Source: Deltaproteobacteria bacterium
Lineage (GTDB): Bacteria; Desulfobacterota; Desulfobacteria; Desulfobacterales; Desulfosarcinaceae
Assembly: GCA_020444075.1 (NCBI GenBank)
Contig: JAHLLR010000007.1
Location: 1 to 64,000, forward strand
Direction of reading: 5' to 3'
DNA length: 64,000 nucleotides
A program made the translations under genes and the position numbers. The notes below the pieces were generated by a model. It did no database searches. It was not told the DNA's origin and was given only the letters and a program-made list of their open reading frames with translations. Positions 1 to 9,712 of this stretch are shown here, piece by piece; positions within the stretch are counted from its first letter, which is position 1; the number at the start of each line of letters is the position of its first letter.

Positions 1-29
1 GTTTCTGGTCACTGGTTTGCTGTTTTCTG

Positions 30-91
30 CTTTCACTTCACGGTTCACCACTCACTGTTCACAGGCCGTGTTCACAATTCACCATTCAACT
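30..91. repeat. degenerate heptamer repeat (TTCAC units)
   Basis: TTCAC or a one-base variant recurs at about 37, 44, 51, 58, 71, 78 and 85, with an extra copy at 32, giving a mostly 7-bp period over some 55 bases. It lies just upstream of the first gene. No function is assigned; such short-period tracts commonly arise by slippage. Confidence 0.6.
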
Positions 92-163
92 ATCGCCCCT
101 GAAAGTGTAACCTTTCCCCCTTTCAATCGTTTTTATATCATTACCTGCATGGAGGATCCAACG

Positions 164-541
164 ATGAACAACCCGCAACACCGGTTTTGGAAGCATGGCA
201 TCATCCTGACGACTGCGATCGTATTCGGGCTTTCGATTTTTATCGCACCGCAGGCGTTGGCCGGCAGCAAGGCCAAAGGCCACAGCAAAGCGTGGAAGCA
301 GGAGAAGGCAGAAGGAAAAGCATACCGGGAAAAAAACAGGGAAATGGAGCGCGAAGAACATAAATACGGTCAGGAACCGGAAAACGGCGCCCGGAAGACC
401 GAACGGAAGCGGGAAATGGAAGAACGGCAAACCGGCCGGGAAAGTCAGGGGCAGGACCGTGACTCCCGGCAATCCGGCAAGGCGGGCAATCGGGGAAACC
501 AGAAATCCCTGGAAACGCAGAAGACCGGGCAGGAAGATTAA
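164..541 (+). CDS. small secreted highly charged protein
   Basis: This 125-residue protein has a classical signal peptide: a basic start, a hydrophobic stretch at about residues 12-28, and a likely cleavage after ALA near residue 33. The mature part is almost entirely Lys, Arg, Glu, Gln, Gly and Ser, with no hydrophobic core, so it is probably disordered or coiled in the periplasm. ATG at 164 was chosen because GGAGG lies at 151-155; an upstream in-frame start at 17 would add a non-signal extension across the repeat tract. I recognise no family. It stands alone, with the hairpin element downstream. Function unknown. Confidence 0.6.
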   Translation: MNNPQHRFWKHGIILTTAIVFGLSIFIAPQALAGSKAKGHSKAWKQEKAEGKAYREKNREMEREEHKYGQEPENGARKTERKREMEERQTGRESQGQDRDSRQSGKAGNRGNQKSLETQKTGQED

Positions 542-614
542 CCGGTTCCGGGTTCAGCGCTGCGCCCCGGTCAAAAGCGATGAATCCGTAAAAAGCTGAT
601 AATCCTTTTTTTAT

Positions 615-685
615 TGTCATCCCCGTGCAGACGGGGATCCATAGGTTTTAAATAGTTATAGACTCCCGCCTATGCGGGAGTGACA
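615..685. repeat. MITE-like element of two hairpins within a short terminal inverted repeat
   Basis: Two perfect 8-bp stems with 4-nt loops lie side by side: ATCCCCGT/ACGGGGAT at 619-638 and ACTCCCGC/GCGGGAGT at 662-681. The whole is bounded by TGTCA (615-619) and TGACA (681-685), which are inverted copies. This is the shape of a small dispersed palindromic repeat. It may also end transcription of the upstream gene. Copy number elsewhere cannot be judged from this window. Confidence 0.6.
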
Positions 686-737
686 CTATTTGTGACTGTT
701 TACGACACCGCCGACATCGAATGAAGGGAGAAAAAAA

Positions 738-1253
738 ATGAAGAGTATGGGCATGGATCTGAAAATTATCCTATTTTTTTCAATGGTGCTCACGGTCATG
801 GCGTTTCTTCCGAAACCAGCGCTGTCCGGTCATACGGACGCTCTTCTTCTGAGCTGCATGGATTATCGTCTGGTGGATGATACCGAACGCTACATGACCA
901 ATCGTGGCCTGCGCGACAAATACGACCACGTTATTCTGGCCGGCGCCTCTTTAGGGGCAACGACCGATAAATACCCCTGTTGGAACCAAACGTTCTGGGA
1001 TCATCTGGATGTGGCAATTAAACTCCACAACATAAAAAAAGTTATCGTTCTGGATCACCGGGATTGTGGTGCCTACAAAGTAATCCTGGGAGAAGATTTC
1101 GCCAAAGATCCCGGAAAGGAAAAATCGGTTCACACCGACAAGCTGTCCGCATTGGCAAGCCGATTAAAAGAAAAATACCCGGGGCTTGAAATTGAACTGC
1201 TTCTGATGGACCTCGCCGGTGAGGTTGAGAAAATATCGGACCATGCAAACTGA
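738..1253 (+). CDS. exported beta-class carbonic anhydrase-like protein
   Basis: The 171-residue product should interconvert CO2 and bicarbonate. It shows the beta-class zinc site: Cys40 in SCMDYR with the Asp42/Arg44 dyad, then His107 and Cys110 in DHRDCGAY. The first ~30 residues form a signal peptide (hydrophobic 10-25, KPALS near the cut), so the enzyme probably acts in the periplasm, unusual for the beta class but known in some lineages. The fold is short compared with full-length beta enzymes (about 200-220 residues). GGGAG sits just before ATG 738. It is monocistronic and convergent with the SbcC-like gene. Zinc binding is read from motifs; activity is inferred. Confidence 0.8.
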   Translation: MKSMGMDLKIILFFSMVLTVMAFLPKPALSGHTDALLLSCMDYRLVDDTERYMTNRGLRDKYDHVILAGASLGATTDKYPCWNQTFWDHLDVAIKLHNIKKVIVLDHRDCGAYKVILGEDFAKDPGKEKSVHTDKLSALASRLKEKYPGLEIELLLMDLAGEVEKISDHAN

Positions 1254-1393
1254 AAACAGGCAATCAGTTCTGCGCCAGCCTTTGAACAGCCTGACACCGA
1301 CCCGCAAATGAACGGGGTTTCAGCATCCGCCAGTTGCGCTGCTGAAGCCCTGGCTCCCGTGCCCCAGCACGTTATCCGCAGAACCCGGAGCCA

Positions 1394-4300
1394 CTAAGCG
1401 GAACCCAGCGTGTGTTGCGCGATGGCCAGACCCGACGCACGCGCTTCGACCAATTCCACCAGGTGGCGGTGGTGCGTAAAAAAGATCACCTGGGTTTTTC
1501 GGGACAGTTCACCCAACACCTTCAGCGTGGCCAGGGACCGCTCGTCATCGAAGCGCAGGAGAATGTCGTCGACCACGAAAGGCAGCGGCTCGTTGTGCTC
1601 CAGGTACTGCTCCAGGCTGGCCAGGCGCAACGCCAGATAGAGCTGGTCGGCGGTGCCGTCGCTCATGCCGTCGACCGTGACCTGGGCGTCGCCTTGCGGC
1701 CGGATGCCGACCAAAACGGGGTTGCCCTTGTCGTCGTAATCGGCCCGCAGCCGGCTGAAGGCGCCGAGGGTCATCTGGCAGAACAGCTCGCTGGCCCGGG
1801 AGATCAGAGGCCCCTGGTGCTTCTCGCGGTACTGCTCGACGGTTCGGGAAAGAATGATCGAGGCAATTTTCAACCGGGCGTATTTCTCAACGTCCGACTC
1901 AAGGCCAGCCAGCAGGCGCTCGGCCTTCTCGGCGTACATGGCGGCCGCGGAGCTGCCGTCCATCTGCTCGAGCCGGGCTTTCAGCGCGCCGATTTGCTGG
2001 TCGAGCGCCGAACGCTCCGTTTCCAGGGCCTGCGTGGCCTCACCCAGCTCCTGAAGTTCAGGCGCGATGCCGTCGGCATCCAGGGATGAGGCTTCACCAA
2101 TAAATGCGTCAACCGTTGCCCCGGCGCTCAACCGGCGCAATTGCTGCTGGATGTCGTCAAGCGCCCTGACCAGCGCCTGGCGTTCCCGGGCCCGTTTTTC
2201 CGTCTCGGCCAGCAGCCCGGCATCGGCGCAATGGGCCGCCTGGCACAGGGATTCGATCAGCGCCCGGCATTCAAAAAGGCGCCGCTCCGCATCTTCCAGT
2301 TCTTTCCGCGATGCTTCCAGCCGTTCGACCAGGCCGACGTGCCGGGACTCATCTTTACGGGCATGGGTCAACCGGCCGTTGAGCAATTCGGCCGCCCGGT
2401 CCCTGGATTCGGCCTTGAGATCCGGTGCGAGGGCGTCGACCAGCGCATCCACCCGGGACATGAATCCGGCGGAATCCCGGTCGATGCCGTCGATGCGCTT
2501 GCGCAGCACGTCGACTTCACCGAGCTTGCTCCGGACCTCCCGGACGCTCTCGATGACAGCCAGCGCCGCCGTCGGCGTGGCGTCGGCACGGATGCCGATT
2601 TTTTTGACGCTGGCTTCCCAGCTCGTTTTCCACCGGGAAAGGGCATCCGCCAGGTCCGCCCCAGTGGCATTGCCCTCTTCCAGGTCCGCCTCGAGCCGGA
2701 TCAATTCCTGGCCGGCGGCGGCAATCCTGGATTCGAGGTCCCTTTGGGCGTTAATGTGGGCCTGGGCCGTCCTGATCAGCCCGGAAAGCGGGGGGGTTGG
2801 CTCCCGGGGAACCCCGGCGGCCTCGAGCGCGGTCATCAGGTCCGATTTGAGGACCGCCAGTTGGGCGGCCAGCGTTTCCGCCCGGCCCTTTCCCGATCGC
2901 CAATCGGCCAGTTTGTCCCGCAGCGATTCGATCCCGGCAAGCCAGCCCCGCATCTCCCTCGGCGTTTGCGGGGTCACGCCGGCCGGTTCCCACGCCTGTT
3001 GCCACGCGATCTCCAGATCAGCGTGCTGCGTCAGGGACGCTTCAAGCGCTGCATCGACATCGGCAAGCGTTTTTTCCAGCTTCTCTTTTTGGGCTTCCAG
3101 CAACCCCTTCCGACTGACCTGGTCGGCTTCACGCCTGAGACGGTCCGAGATGTGATCCGCCCGGACCATGCTCTTTTGGAAGGCATCGGGCAGGCCTGAA
3201 GCATCCTCGAAATGGCCTAATAATTCCCGGGATGCTTCAGCCGGCGGCGTCTGGCCTTCCAGCGTCTGGCGAATCACCCCCCACCCTTTGTCCCGCAGGG
3301 CCCGGATGGTTTTCAGGTCCGTCTCGGTGGGCACCTCCCGGGCCGAATCGATGGCCTGAATATCGGCCCGGATCGCAGCGATCTCGCCTTGCGTTGCAAC
3401 CCTGGCCTCGCGCTGTTTTTCAAGCGCGCGCTGCAACGCATCCAGGCGGACGTCGAACCGATCGATGGTCTCCCTGGATGGCAGCGGCAGTTCGTCGATA
3501 TCCGCCAACGCACCACGCCAGAACGTCTGTCGTTTCAGCAACCGCTTCAGGTCGCCTTCAAGCGCATCGCTTGCGGACCGCATCTCGGCCAGCTGTTTTT
3601 CGATGGGTCCGGCCGATGCCGCGGGTTGCAGGGCATTTTCAAGGAGTGACACATCCACGGGCGCCGGCATCGCCCGGCGCTGATCGGTCAGCTGGCTGAA
3701 CCGGATGTTGCGTTTGCGCTGCTGCTCGGCAGCCGATTCCTGCCTGGCGGTCAACCGTTCGTAGGCTTTGGCGAGTTCCTGGATCTCACCCACGGTCGAC
3801 GGAGGCAGTTGCAATGCCCTGGCCGCTTCACCGGAGATGTCCGCGCTGATTTCCTCAAGCCTGTCAGCGGCCTGCTTCTGCAGCGTCCGCATGCGCCCTT
3901 CGAGTCCGGGCCGGTCTTTCTGGGCTTTGCGAAAGCCGCCCAACTCCTGCTGCAGCGACTCGATGGTGGCGGCATTTTCAAGCAGCGCCTGATGAACCGG
4001 CAGGGCGTTTATTTCACTGCCGATTTTCTCGATGGCGTCCCGGGAACGCGCCACATCCCTGCCGGCCATTTTCAGATCTTTTTCCGCGTCGCGGCGCTGG
4101 TCTCCGAAATCATCCGCAAGATCCGGTACCCCCTGATACGCCACAAGGTCGGTGTCGATCTCCTTTTTGCGGGCGATCAGCGGCAGCGCCTGCTGGACGC
4201 GTTCGAGCCTGGCCAGCCGTTGTTTGTGGGCCGCGAGCGTTGCTTTTACCTCGTCCATCCGATTTTGAGCATTCCGGAGCTCCAGATCGAGGTCCTTCCA

Positions 4301-4918
4301 CGTCTTGGGCAGCAAGAGGGCATCCTTCTGCTCCTGGCGGGCAGCTTTTATCGCTTTAATCGACTGGTTGATCGAAGGCGTCGACCCGCTGGGCTTGAAC
4401 AGCAGGCCGCATGCCTGCTCAAGATCCTTCTGGACGTTTTGAATGCGGATCAGGCCCGCGCCGGCAGCGAACAGGGCCTCGCCGACGCTGCCTTTGCCGG
4501 AGATAATCTCTTCCCCGCCGCGGATCAGGTCCTCGTGGCCGATGGCAAACATCTGCTCGAACACCTCGGCGCCGACGCCGCCCAGAAAGGGAGCCAGCGC
4601 GTCGTCATCCAGCACGGTTTCATCGTCATGGCCGCGCAGGGTTTTGGCCAGCCCCTTGCGGCGAAGGAAGTCGATGGCGTCGCCGTTGCCGTTCACCAGC
4701 CTGGCCCCGACACGCAGACTGGGGTAGCCGTGGAGAAAATTAACCGGTTCCCGCGACGGGATGCCGAAAAGCATGTGCCGGATGGCTTTCAGGGCCGAGC
4801 TTTTTCCCGCTTCATTGGGCCCGAACAGCATGTGGAAATCCGCACCGGTGTCGGGCAGATCAATGGTCACATCGGTAAAGGGGCCATAGGCGGCCAGCCG
4901 GATGCTCCTGATCTTCAC
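1394..4918 (-). CDS. SbcC/YhaN-like SMC-family AAA ATPase
   Basis: This 1174-residue ATPase is the likely partner of the nuclease encoded just upstream, together processing DNA ends or hairpins. The N-terminus has a Rad50/SbcC-type Walker A, GPNEAGKS, at residues 33-40. A very long charged coiled-coil region with many Ala, Glu, Arg and Leu follows, and the C-terminal lobe has a Walker B-like stretch (FVVDDILLRFDD) followed by FFTHH. The layout fits the YhaN branch better than E. coli SbcC. Its ATG overlaps the end of the nuclease gene by 4 bp, so the two are translationally coupled. No clear CxxC zinc hook was seen at the coil apex. Confidence 0.88.
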   Translation of the reverse strand: MKIRSIRLAAYGPFTDVTIDLPDTGADFHMLFGPNEAGKSSALKAIRHMLFGIPSREPVNFLHGYPSLRVGARLVNGNGDAIDFLRRKGLAKTLRGHDDETVLDDDALAPFLGGVGAEVFEQMFAIGHEDLIRGGEEIISGKGSVGEALFAAGAGLIRIQNVQKDLEQACGLLFKPSGSTPSINQSIKAIKAARQEQKDALLLPKTWKDLDLELRNAQNRMDEVKATLAAHKQRLARLERVQQALPLIARKKEIDTDLVAYQGVPDLADDFGDQRRDAEKDLKMAGRDVARSRDAIEKIGSEINALPVHQALLENAATIESLQQELGGFRKAQKDRPGLEGRMRTLQKQAADRLEEISADISGEAARALQLPPSTVGEIQELAKAYERLTARQESAAEQQRKRNIRFSQLTDQRRAMPAPVDVSLLENALQPAASAGPIEKQLAEMRSASDALEGDLKRLLKRQTFWRGALADIDELPLPSRETIDRFDVRLDALQRALEKQREARVATQGEIAAIRADIQAIDSAREVPTETDLKTIRALRDKGWGVIRQTLEGQTPPAEASRELLGHFEDASGLPDAFQKSMVRADHISDRLRREADQVSRKGLLEAQKEKLEKTLADVDAALEASLTQHADLEIAWQQAWEPAGVTPQTPREMRGWLAGIESLRDKLADWRSGKGRAETLAAQLAVLKSDLMTALEAAGVPREPTPPLSGLIRTAQAHINAQRDLESRIAAAGQELIRLEADLEEGNATGADLADALSRWKTSWEASVKKIGIRADATPTAALAVIESVREVRSKLGEVDVLRKRIDGIDRDSAGFMSRVDALVDALAPDLKAESRDRAAELLNGRLTHARKDESRHVGLVERLEASRKELEDAERRLFECRALIESLCQAAHCADAGLLAETEKRARERQALVRALDDIQQQLRRLSAGATVDAFIGEASSLDADGIAPELQELGEATQALETERSALDQQIGALKARLEQMDGSSAAAMYAEKAERLLAGLESDVEKYARLKIASIILSRTVEQYREKHQGPLISRASELFCQMTLGAFSRLRADYDDKGNPVLVGIRPQGDAQVTVDGMSDGTADQLYLALRLASLEQYLEHNEPLPFVVDDILLRFDDERSLATLKVLGELSRKTQVIFFTHHRHLVELVEARASGLAIAQHTLGSA

Positions 4919-6171
4919 GATGCGGCGGCCTCCTTTTTCATGCGGTTCACCAGCAGCGCATGGGCCTGCGCCACCAGTTCGCGCAGCTGCTCCGGATCGT
5001 CCGGCTGGAGCCTGGCGTCCCCCTGGCGGTAATCCGGCGGCAGTTTTTGAAAAAGGGTCGACAACGCTTTGCCCAGTTCCACCAATTCCGGGTCATTGGC
5101 CATCAGGTCGTCCACCAGCGCGCTCAACTCGCGCAACGGTCCCGGGTCGGCCACCGACCTGGCTCTGGGCCGGGTTCTGACGATTACCTTTTCGATCCAG
5201 GCCCGGTCGCCAAAATGGGCAATCGCCGTTGACCGGACCGCGTGCTTGAGGTGTTCGGGGTCGGCGGCGATCTGGTCATGAACGTCGGTCTCACCGCCAA
5301 ATTCCACCCGCACAATCACCGGTTTGGGGTCATGCCGATCGATGACCGCTTCGAAGATCGTCAGAAACCGTTCAAGGATCTCATCGGCGCGGGTCACGCC
5401 GCCCAGACCGACATGCACCCGTTCCCAGCGGATCACATCAAGGTCGTGGCGGGTAATCTCGGGGGGCGTCCCCGCTTCCGCGGTCACCAGCACACACCCC
5501 TTGGCGCCGGACTCCCGGATGTGGCGGCCCTGGACGCACCCGGGAAACACGACCGGCGGATCATCGGCCACCTGCTCGAACTGGTGAACGTGCCCCAGGG
5601 CCCAGTAGTCGTAGCCTTTGTTGATCAGTTCGTCGAGCGAGCACGGCGCGTAGTTCTCGTGCCCTTCCCTGCCGGTGAGGCTGGTATGCAGCAGGCCGAT
5701 GTTGAAATGCCCGGGAACCGGGTCCGGATAGTCGAGGGCGAGGTTGTCCGTAATGGCCGCCTTCGAAAAGCTTTGCCCGTGAACCGCCGCTTTCAGATCG
5801 TCAAGGATTATTGTTTCCGGTCTTCTGGATGAAAAGACATGCACGGTGTCGGGATACGGCAGGGTTCGCGTCATCCTGCCGGCCGCGTCGTGGTTGCCCG
5901 AGATGATCAACACCTGAATCCCCGCCTCGCCGAGCCGCCGGACCTGGCTGATGAAGTAAAGGCCGGTGTTGTAGTCTTTCCAATCGCCATCGAACAGGTC
6001 GCCGGCGATCAGCACGAAATCCACGGCTTCATCGACGGCCAGATCCACCAGGTTCTCGAACGCCCGTCTCGACGCCTGGCGAATTTCCTCGACGGGTGCC
6101 CCTTCGTAAGCCTCGAGGCGGTGCAGCGGGCTGTCCAGGTGGATGTCGGCGCTGTGGATGAATTTGATCAT
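4915..6171 (-). CDS. SbcD/YhaO-like DNA repair exonuclease
   Basis: The 418-residue calcineurin-type metallophosphoesterase should be the Mn-dependent nuclease of the SbcCD/Mre11-like pair. Metal-binding motifs are visible in order: D9 and H11 (SADIHLDS), D58 (AGDLFDGD), N93-H94 (SGNHD), and later ALGHVHQ. A C-terminal capping region follows. I take ATG at 6171, directly before the conserved IKFIHSADIH; a TTG nine codons upstream (6198) is also in frame. Neither start has a strong ribosome site. It is the first gene of the two-gene operon with the ATPase. Confidence 0.88.
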   Translation of the reverse strand: MIKFIHSADIHLDSPLHRLEAYEGAPVEEIRQASRRAFENLVDLAVDEAVDFVLIAGDLFDGDWKDYNTGLYFISQVRRLGEAGIQVLIISGNHDAAGRMTRTLPYPDTVHVFSSRRPETIILDDLKAAVHGQSFSKAAITDNLALDYPDPVPGHFNIGLLHTSLTGREGHENYAPCSLDELINKGYDYWALGHVHQFEQVADDPPVVFPGCVQGRHIRESGAKGCVLVTAEAGTPPEITRHDLDVIRWERVHVGLGGVTRADEILERFLTIFEAVIDRHDPKPVIVRVEFGGETDVHDQIAADPEHLKHAVRSTAIAHFGDRAWIEKVIVRTRPRARSVADPGPLRELSALVDDLMANDPELVELGKALSTLFQKLPPDYRQGDARLQPDDPEQLRELVAQAHALLVNRMKKEAAAS

Positions 6172-6642
6172 GGCCCGGCCATCCGGCCTCGGCGGCAACC
6201 GGCAAGCAGGCGTACGGCGGCCTCGATGAAGGTCGGCTTTGCGTTCAAGATCGGATCTTTTCTCCTGCGGTTGATTGGAAAAGAGAATTGCATCAGGTAT
6301 GGGTTGTAGTGAAGCCCGGAGCCGTTGTCAATGGGATAGGACAGGCACCGGACGGGCGACAGACGGCTGAAAACTGCCGGAAGTGAGGAATCGGAAGCGC
6401 CGTGAAGCCAATTGCAGAGGGTGTCTGTTGAATTGAAGGCGCTTACCAAAACCCTCTTGAACGGCAGTAAAAAAGGGGATTGACACATAAATGCCACTCC
6501 GTTATGCTCGCCGGTGTGAAAAGGGAGCCCCCATATTTTCCCCTTGTACCGCAACCTCCGCGTTACGATCATCATTCCGCGTTTAACGCGTCTGTATTTT
6601 AGATTGTTTAAATAACGACCGACTTCCAGAACAGGGGTCTGC
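6172..6642. other. divergent intergenic region before the pot operon
   Basis: No gene is supported here. It holds the potA promoter (6480-6508) and a 13-bp palindrome CGCGTT-T-AACGCG at 6578-6590, which lies between promoter and start codon and could be an operator. The open frames crossing it have no family resemblance. Confidence 0.6.
6480..6508 (+). promoter_or_regulatory. sigma70-type promoter of potABCD
   Basis: TTGACA at 6480-6485, a 17-bp spacer, and TATGCT at 6503-6508: a near-consensus housekeeping promoter. It predicts a leader of about 130 nt before potA, including the palindrome at 6578-6590. Confidence 0.7.
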
Positions 6643-7776
6643 ATGGTTGAAAAGCAGGGAACAGGACAAGCAAACACTGAAGCGCCCTTGCCCGCCGCCA
6701 TTTATGCCGAGCGCGTGACCAAAGCCTTTGGTGAAGGCAAAAAGAAGGTTCTGGCTCTCGATGATGTTTCTCTCACCATTGAAGAAAATGAGTTTTTCAC
6801 CCTGCTGGGACCTTCGGGCTGCGGCAAGACGACCCTGTTGCGTCTGATTGCCGGGTTCGACCAGCCCACTGCGGGCGCGATCATGCTCCGGGACCGGGAC
6901 ATCTCGCAACTGCCGCCCAATCAGCGTTCCGTGAACACCGTGTTTCAGGATTATGCGTTGTTCCCGCACATGACCGTCGCCAAAAACATCTCCTTCGGAC
7001 TCGAGATGCTGGGCAAGCCGAAAGATTATATTAAAAAGACGGTCGGCGACATGCTGGCGCTGGTCAAGATGGAGGAGCTTCGCGACCGCCGCACCGACCA
7101 GCTTTCCGGCGGGCAGCAGCAGCGCGTGGCGCTGGCCCGGGCCCTGGCCCCCCGCCCCCAGGTGCTGCTGCTCGATGAGCCCCTTTCGGCCCTCGATTAC
7201 AAACTTCGCAAGGAAATGCAGATTGAGTTGAAGCAGCTGCAGCTAGAAACGGGGATCACCTTTATTTTCGTGACCCACGATCAGGAAGAAGCGTTGACCA
7301 TGTCCGACCGCATTGCCGTCATGAACGCCGGCCGCATCCTGCAGATCGGCACCCCCCGCCAGATATACAATCAACCCGCCGACCGATTTGTGGCCAGTTT
7401 TATCGGCCGATCCAACTTCATTTCAGTCGAAGTACTCTCCGTCGAGGGTCGGCGCGCCCGGCTGAAGCTCTCTTCCGGGCGGGAAGTCATTTCCCCGCTG
7501 CCTGACAACTGGGTGCCTCGCGGCAGGGTAACCGCTGTGGTTCGACCCGAATACGCCCAATTGGTTGCAGGGTCCGGCGACGAGGGCGATCTGCAGGGGG
7601 TACTCGAAAACATCGTTTATTTAGGAACGGATACCCAATACCACATCCGTTTGCCGGATGAGACGACGTTCGTGACACGCAGCCAGAACCAGTGTCAGGA
7701 AACCGAAGCCTTTGAGGATGGGCAATCGGTCAGCGTCGTCTTCAAGCCTGAAGCCGTCCAAGTATTGAGGTCCTGA
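6643..7776 (+). CDS. potA: spermidine/putrescine ABC transporter ATP-binding protein
   Basis: The 377-residue cytoplasmic ATPase powers polyamine uptake with PotB, PotC and PotD. Visible motifs: Walker [10 protein letters not shown] at residues 56-64, Q-loop [12 protein letters not shown], signature [15 protein letters not shown], Walker [12 protein letters not shown] and switch VTHDQEEA. The C-terminal ~120 residues match the TOBE region of the family. Length is typical (E. coli PotA is about 378). It starts the potABCD run and is followed after one base by potB. Confidence 0.93.
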   Translation: MVEKQGTGQANTEAPLPAAIYAERVTKAFGEGKKKVLALDDVSLTIEENEFFTLLGPSGCGKTTLLRLIAGFDQPTAGAIMLRDRDISQLPPNQRSVNTVFQDYALFPHMTVAKNISFGLEMLGKPKDYIKKTVGDMLALVKMEELRDRRTDQLSGGQQQRVALARALAPRPQVLLLDEPLSALDYKLRKEMQIELKQLQLETGITFIFVTHDQEEALTMSDRIAVMNAGRILQIGTPRQIYNQPADRFVASFIGRSNFISVEVLSVEGRRARLKLSSGREVISPLPDNWVPRGRVTAVVRPEYAQLVAGSGDEGDLQGVLENIVYLGTDTQYHIRLPDETTFVTRSQNQCQETEAFEDGQSVSVVFKPEAVQVLRS

Positions 7777-7777
7777 T

Positions 7778-8707
7778 GTGAGAATTCCCAAGGCCGCGTC
7801 CAATCCGGTCAGCGACATGCAAAGGAGCAGAACCCGAAAGAACTGGCTGTTAAGTGCGCCGGCGCTGGTGGTTCTGGCCGCGGCGTCGTCCGGGCCGCTC
7901 CTGATCGTGCTGGTCTATTCGTTTCTGAGCGCCGGCGAATATGGCGGCGTGGTCTGGAAATTTTCAACCGATGCGTGGTTCAATGTGGTTTTCTTTCGCG
8001 ATATTTTCGACGGAACGACCACCTTCGCCGACGCCCATATGACGATCCTCTGGCGATCGGTCCGGCTGTCGTTCATTACCACCCTGATCACGCTCGCGGC
8101 CGGCTTTCCAACCGCCTATTTCATCGCCACCCGGCCACGGAGGAACCGCAGCCTCTGGTTGTTCTTGATTACGGTTCCGTTCTGGACAAACCTGCTGATC
8201 CGCACCTTTGCGATTCTGGAAGTGATCCGCAACGAGGGCCTCATCAATATCGGTTTGCAGACGCTCGGGATAATCGACAAGCCGATACAGATGCTTTACA
8301 CCGACTTCGCCATCATGGTCGGCATGACTTATGTTTACCTGCCGCTGATGGTATTGCCCCTGTACGCATCGATGGAGCGCCTGAACTTCAGCCTGGTCGA
8401 GGCGGCGTATGATCTTTATGCCACCCGCCACAAAGTGCTGCACCGGATCATTATTCCTCTTGTCAAACCGGGGATCATTGCCGGATCAATCCTGGTTTTC
8501 ATCCCCTCCCTCGGCGCATTTGTAACCCCGCGGGTGCTTGGCGGGGGCAAGAAGATGATGCTTGGCAACCTGATCGAGCTGCAATTCGGCGCGGGGCGCA
8601 ACTGGCCGCTGGGTGCCGCCCTTTCCGTCACCCTGCTGGCCCTCGTCATGGCCGCCCTGTTAATGTACGTGCGCACGACGCAGCGTCATTCGGGGAGCGT
8701 GCGATGA
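7778..8707 (+). CDS. potB: spermidine/putrescine ABC transporter permease PotB
   Basis: The 309-residue inner-membrane permease has about six membrane segments, an N-terminal one near residues 25-50, and the EAA loop EAAYDLYATRHKVLHRIIIP that contacts PotA. GTG at 7778 is preferred because TTGAGG precedes it at 7765-7770; an in-frame ATG at 7817 is the alternative. The gene begins one base after potA stops and its last codons overlap potC. Confidence 0.9.
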   Translation: MRIPKAASNPVSDMQRSRTRKNWLLSAPALVVLAAASSGPLLIVLVYSFLSAGEYGGVVWKFSTDAWFNVVFFRDIFDGTTTFADAHMTILWRSVRLSFITTLITLAAGFPTAYFIATRPRRNRSLWLFLITVPFWTNLLIRTFAILEVIRNEGLINIGLQTLGIIDKPIQMLYTDFAIMVGMTYVYLPLMVLPLYASMERLNFSLVEAAYDLYATRHKVLHRIIIPLVKPGIIAGSILVFIPSLGAFVTPRVLGGGKKMMLGNLIELQFGAGRNWPLGAALSVTLLALVMAALLMYVRTTQRHSGSVR

Positions 8708-9525
8708 TCCCTTTTATCAAAAAACGCCCGCCCTTTTCCCTGAAAAGGCAGCCCGGGTTCGGCCTGATCGCCGGCCTGTGTTTTGTGATGCTGTATGCCC
8801 CGATTATTACCCTGGTTGTCTATTCGTTTAACGCGGGCAAATACATCTCCCCCTGGGAAGGGTTCTCCCTGCAGTGGTATGTGGCGGCCTGGGGGAACGA
8901 AGCCGTCCAGGACGCGACGATGCGTTCACTTTTTCTGGCGGTACAGGCCGGAATCTATTCGACCGTGCTGGCGACGATGGCGGCGCTGGGTACAACCCGC
9001 ACCCGGCCTTTCCGGGGGTTGATGGCGATCTATGCCATGATCAACCAGCCGCTGATGGTGCCGGAAATCGTCACGGCCGTGGCGCTTCTGATCCTCTTTG
9101 CGATGATAAAATCGCTGACCGGCATTCAGGGCATGTTTTACCTCGTCATCGCCCATACGGCCTTTTGCATTCCGTTTGCCTACCTGCCTATCCGGGCACG
9201 CCTGGAGGGAATGGATCTGAACCTGGAAACGGCGGCGGCCGATCTTTACGCCACACCCTGGAAAACCTTCTGGCGGGTAACGCTGCCCCTGCTTTTCCCG
9301 GGGATCATCGCCGGGTCCATGCTGGCGTTTGTCATCTCGCTGGATGACGTGGTAATCACCGAATTCATTAAATCCTCCGGGCAGGAAACCCTGCCGACCT
9401 ATATGCTGGGCCAGCTTCGCCGGGTGGTGACGCCTGAAATCAATGCCATCTCTACCGTGTTGCTGGGTCTTTCGATATCCGTGGTATGTCTACTCTTTTT
9501 CGTCGAAAGGAGGTCTCGGAAATAG
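8704..9525 (+). CDS. potC: spermidine/putrescine ABC transporter permease PotC
   Basis: The 273-residue second permease has about six membrane segments and the EAA-type loop ETAAADLYATPWKTFWRVTL. SLDDVVITEF near the C-terminal third is typical of PotC. ATG 8704 overlaps the potB stop (ATGA), indicating coupled translation. About 190 bases separate it from potD. Confidence 0.9.
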   Translation: MIPFIKKRPPFSLKRQPGFGLIAGLCFVMLYAPIITLVVYSFNAGKYISPWEGFSLQWYVAAWGNEAVQDATMRSLFLAVQAGIYSTVLATMAALGTTRTRPFRGLMAIYAMINQPLMVPEIVTAVALLILFAMIKSLTGIQGMFYLVIAHTAFCIPFAYLPIRARLEGMDLNLETAAADLYATPWKTFWRVTLPLLFPGIIAGSMLAFVISLDDVVITEFIKSSGQETLPTYMLGQLRRVVTPEINAISTVLLGLSISVVCLLFFVERRSRK

Positions 9526-9712
9526 GTTTTTGCACATTGGTCAAGACAGTGGTGGAAGAGGAAGGAATGTCATATCGGGGCAGCGGACCGCCCCCCTGGT
9601 ATTCGGAAAGCAGCGGGCAGGGGGTTCCTTGCCGTGCCTCCTCCACCCGGTGACGTTGCTGATCTGACGTCGAGAAACGGAATTCAAACCCATAACGAAG
9701 GGAGTTGTCACC

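Noticed and set aside
3809-5032. 407-codon plus-strand open frame
   Set aside because: Antisense to the SbcC/SbcD-like genes, whose motifs are clear; no ribosome site or family.
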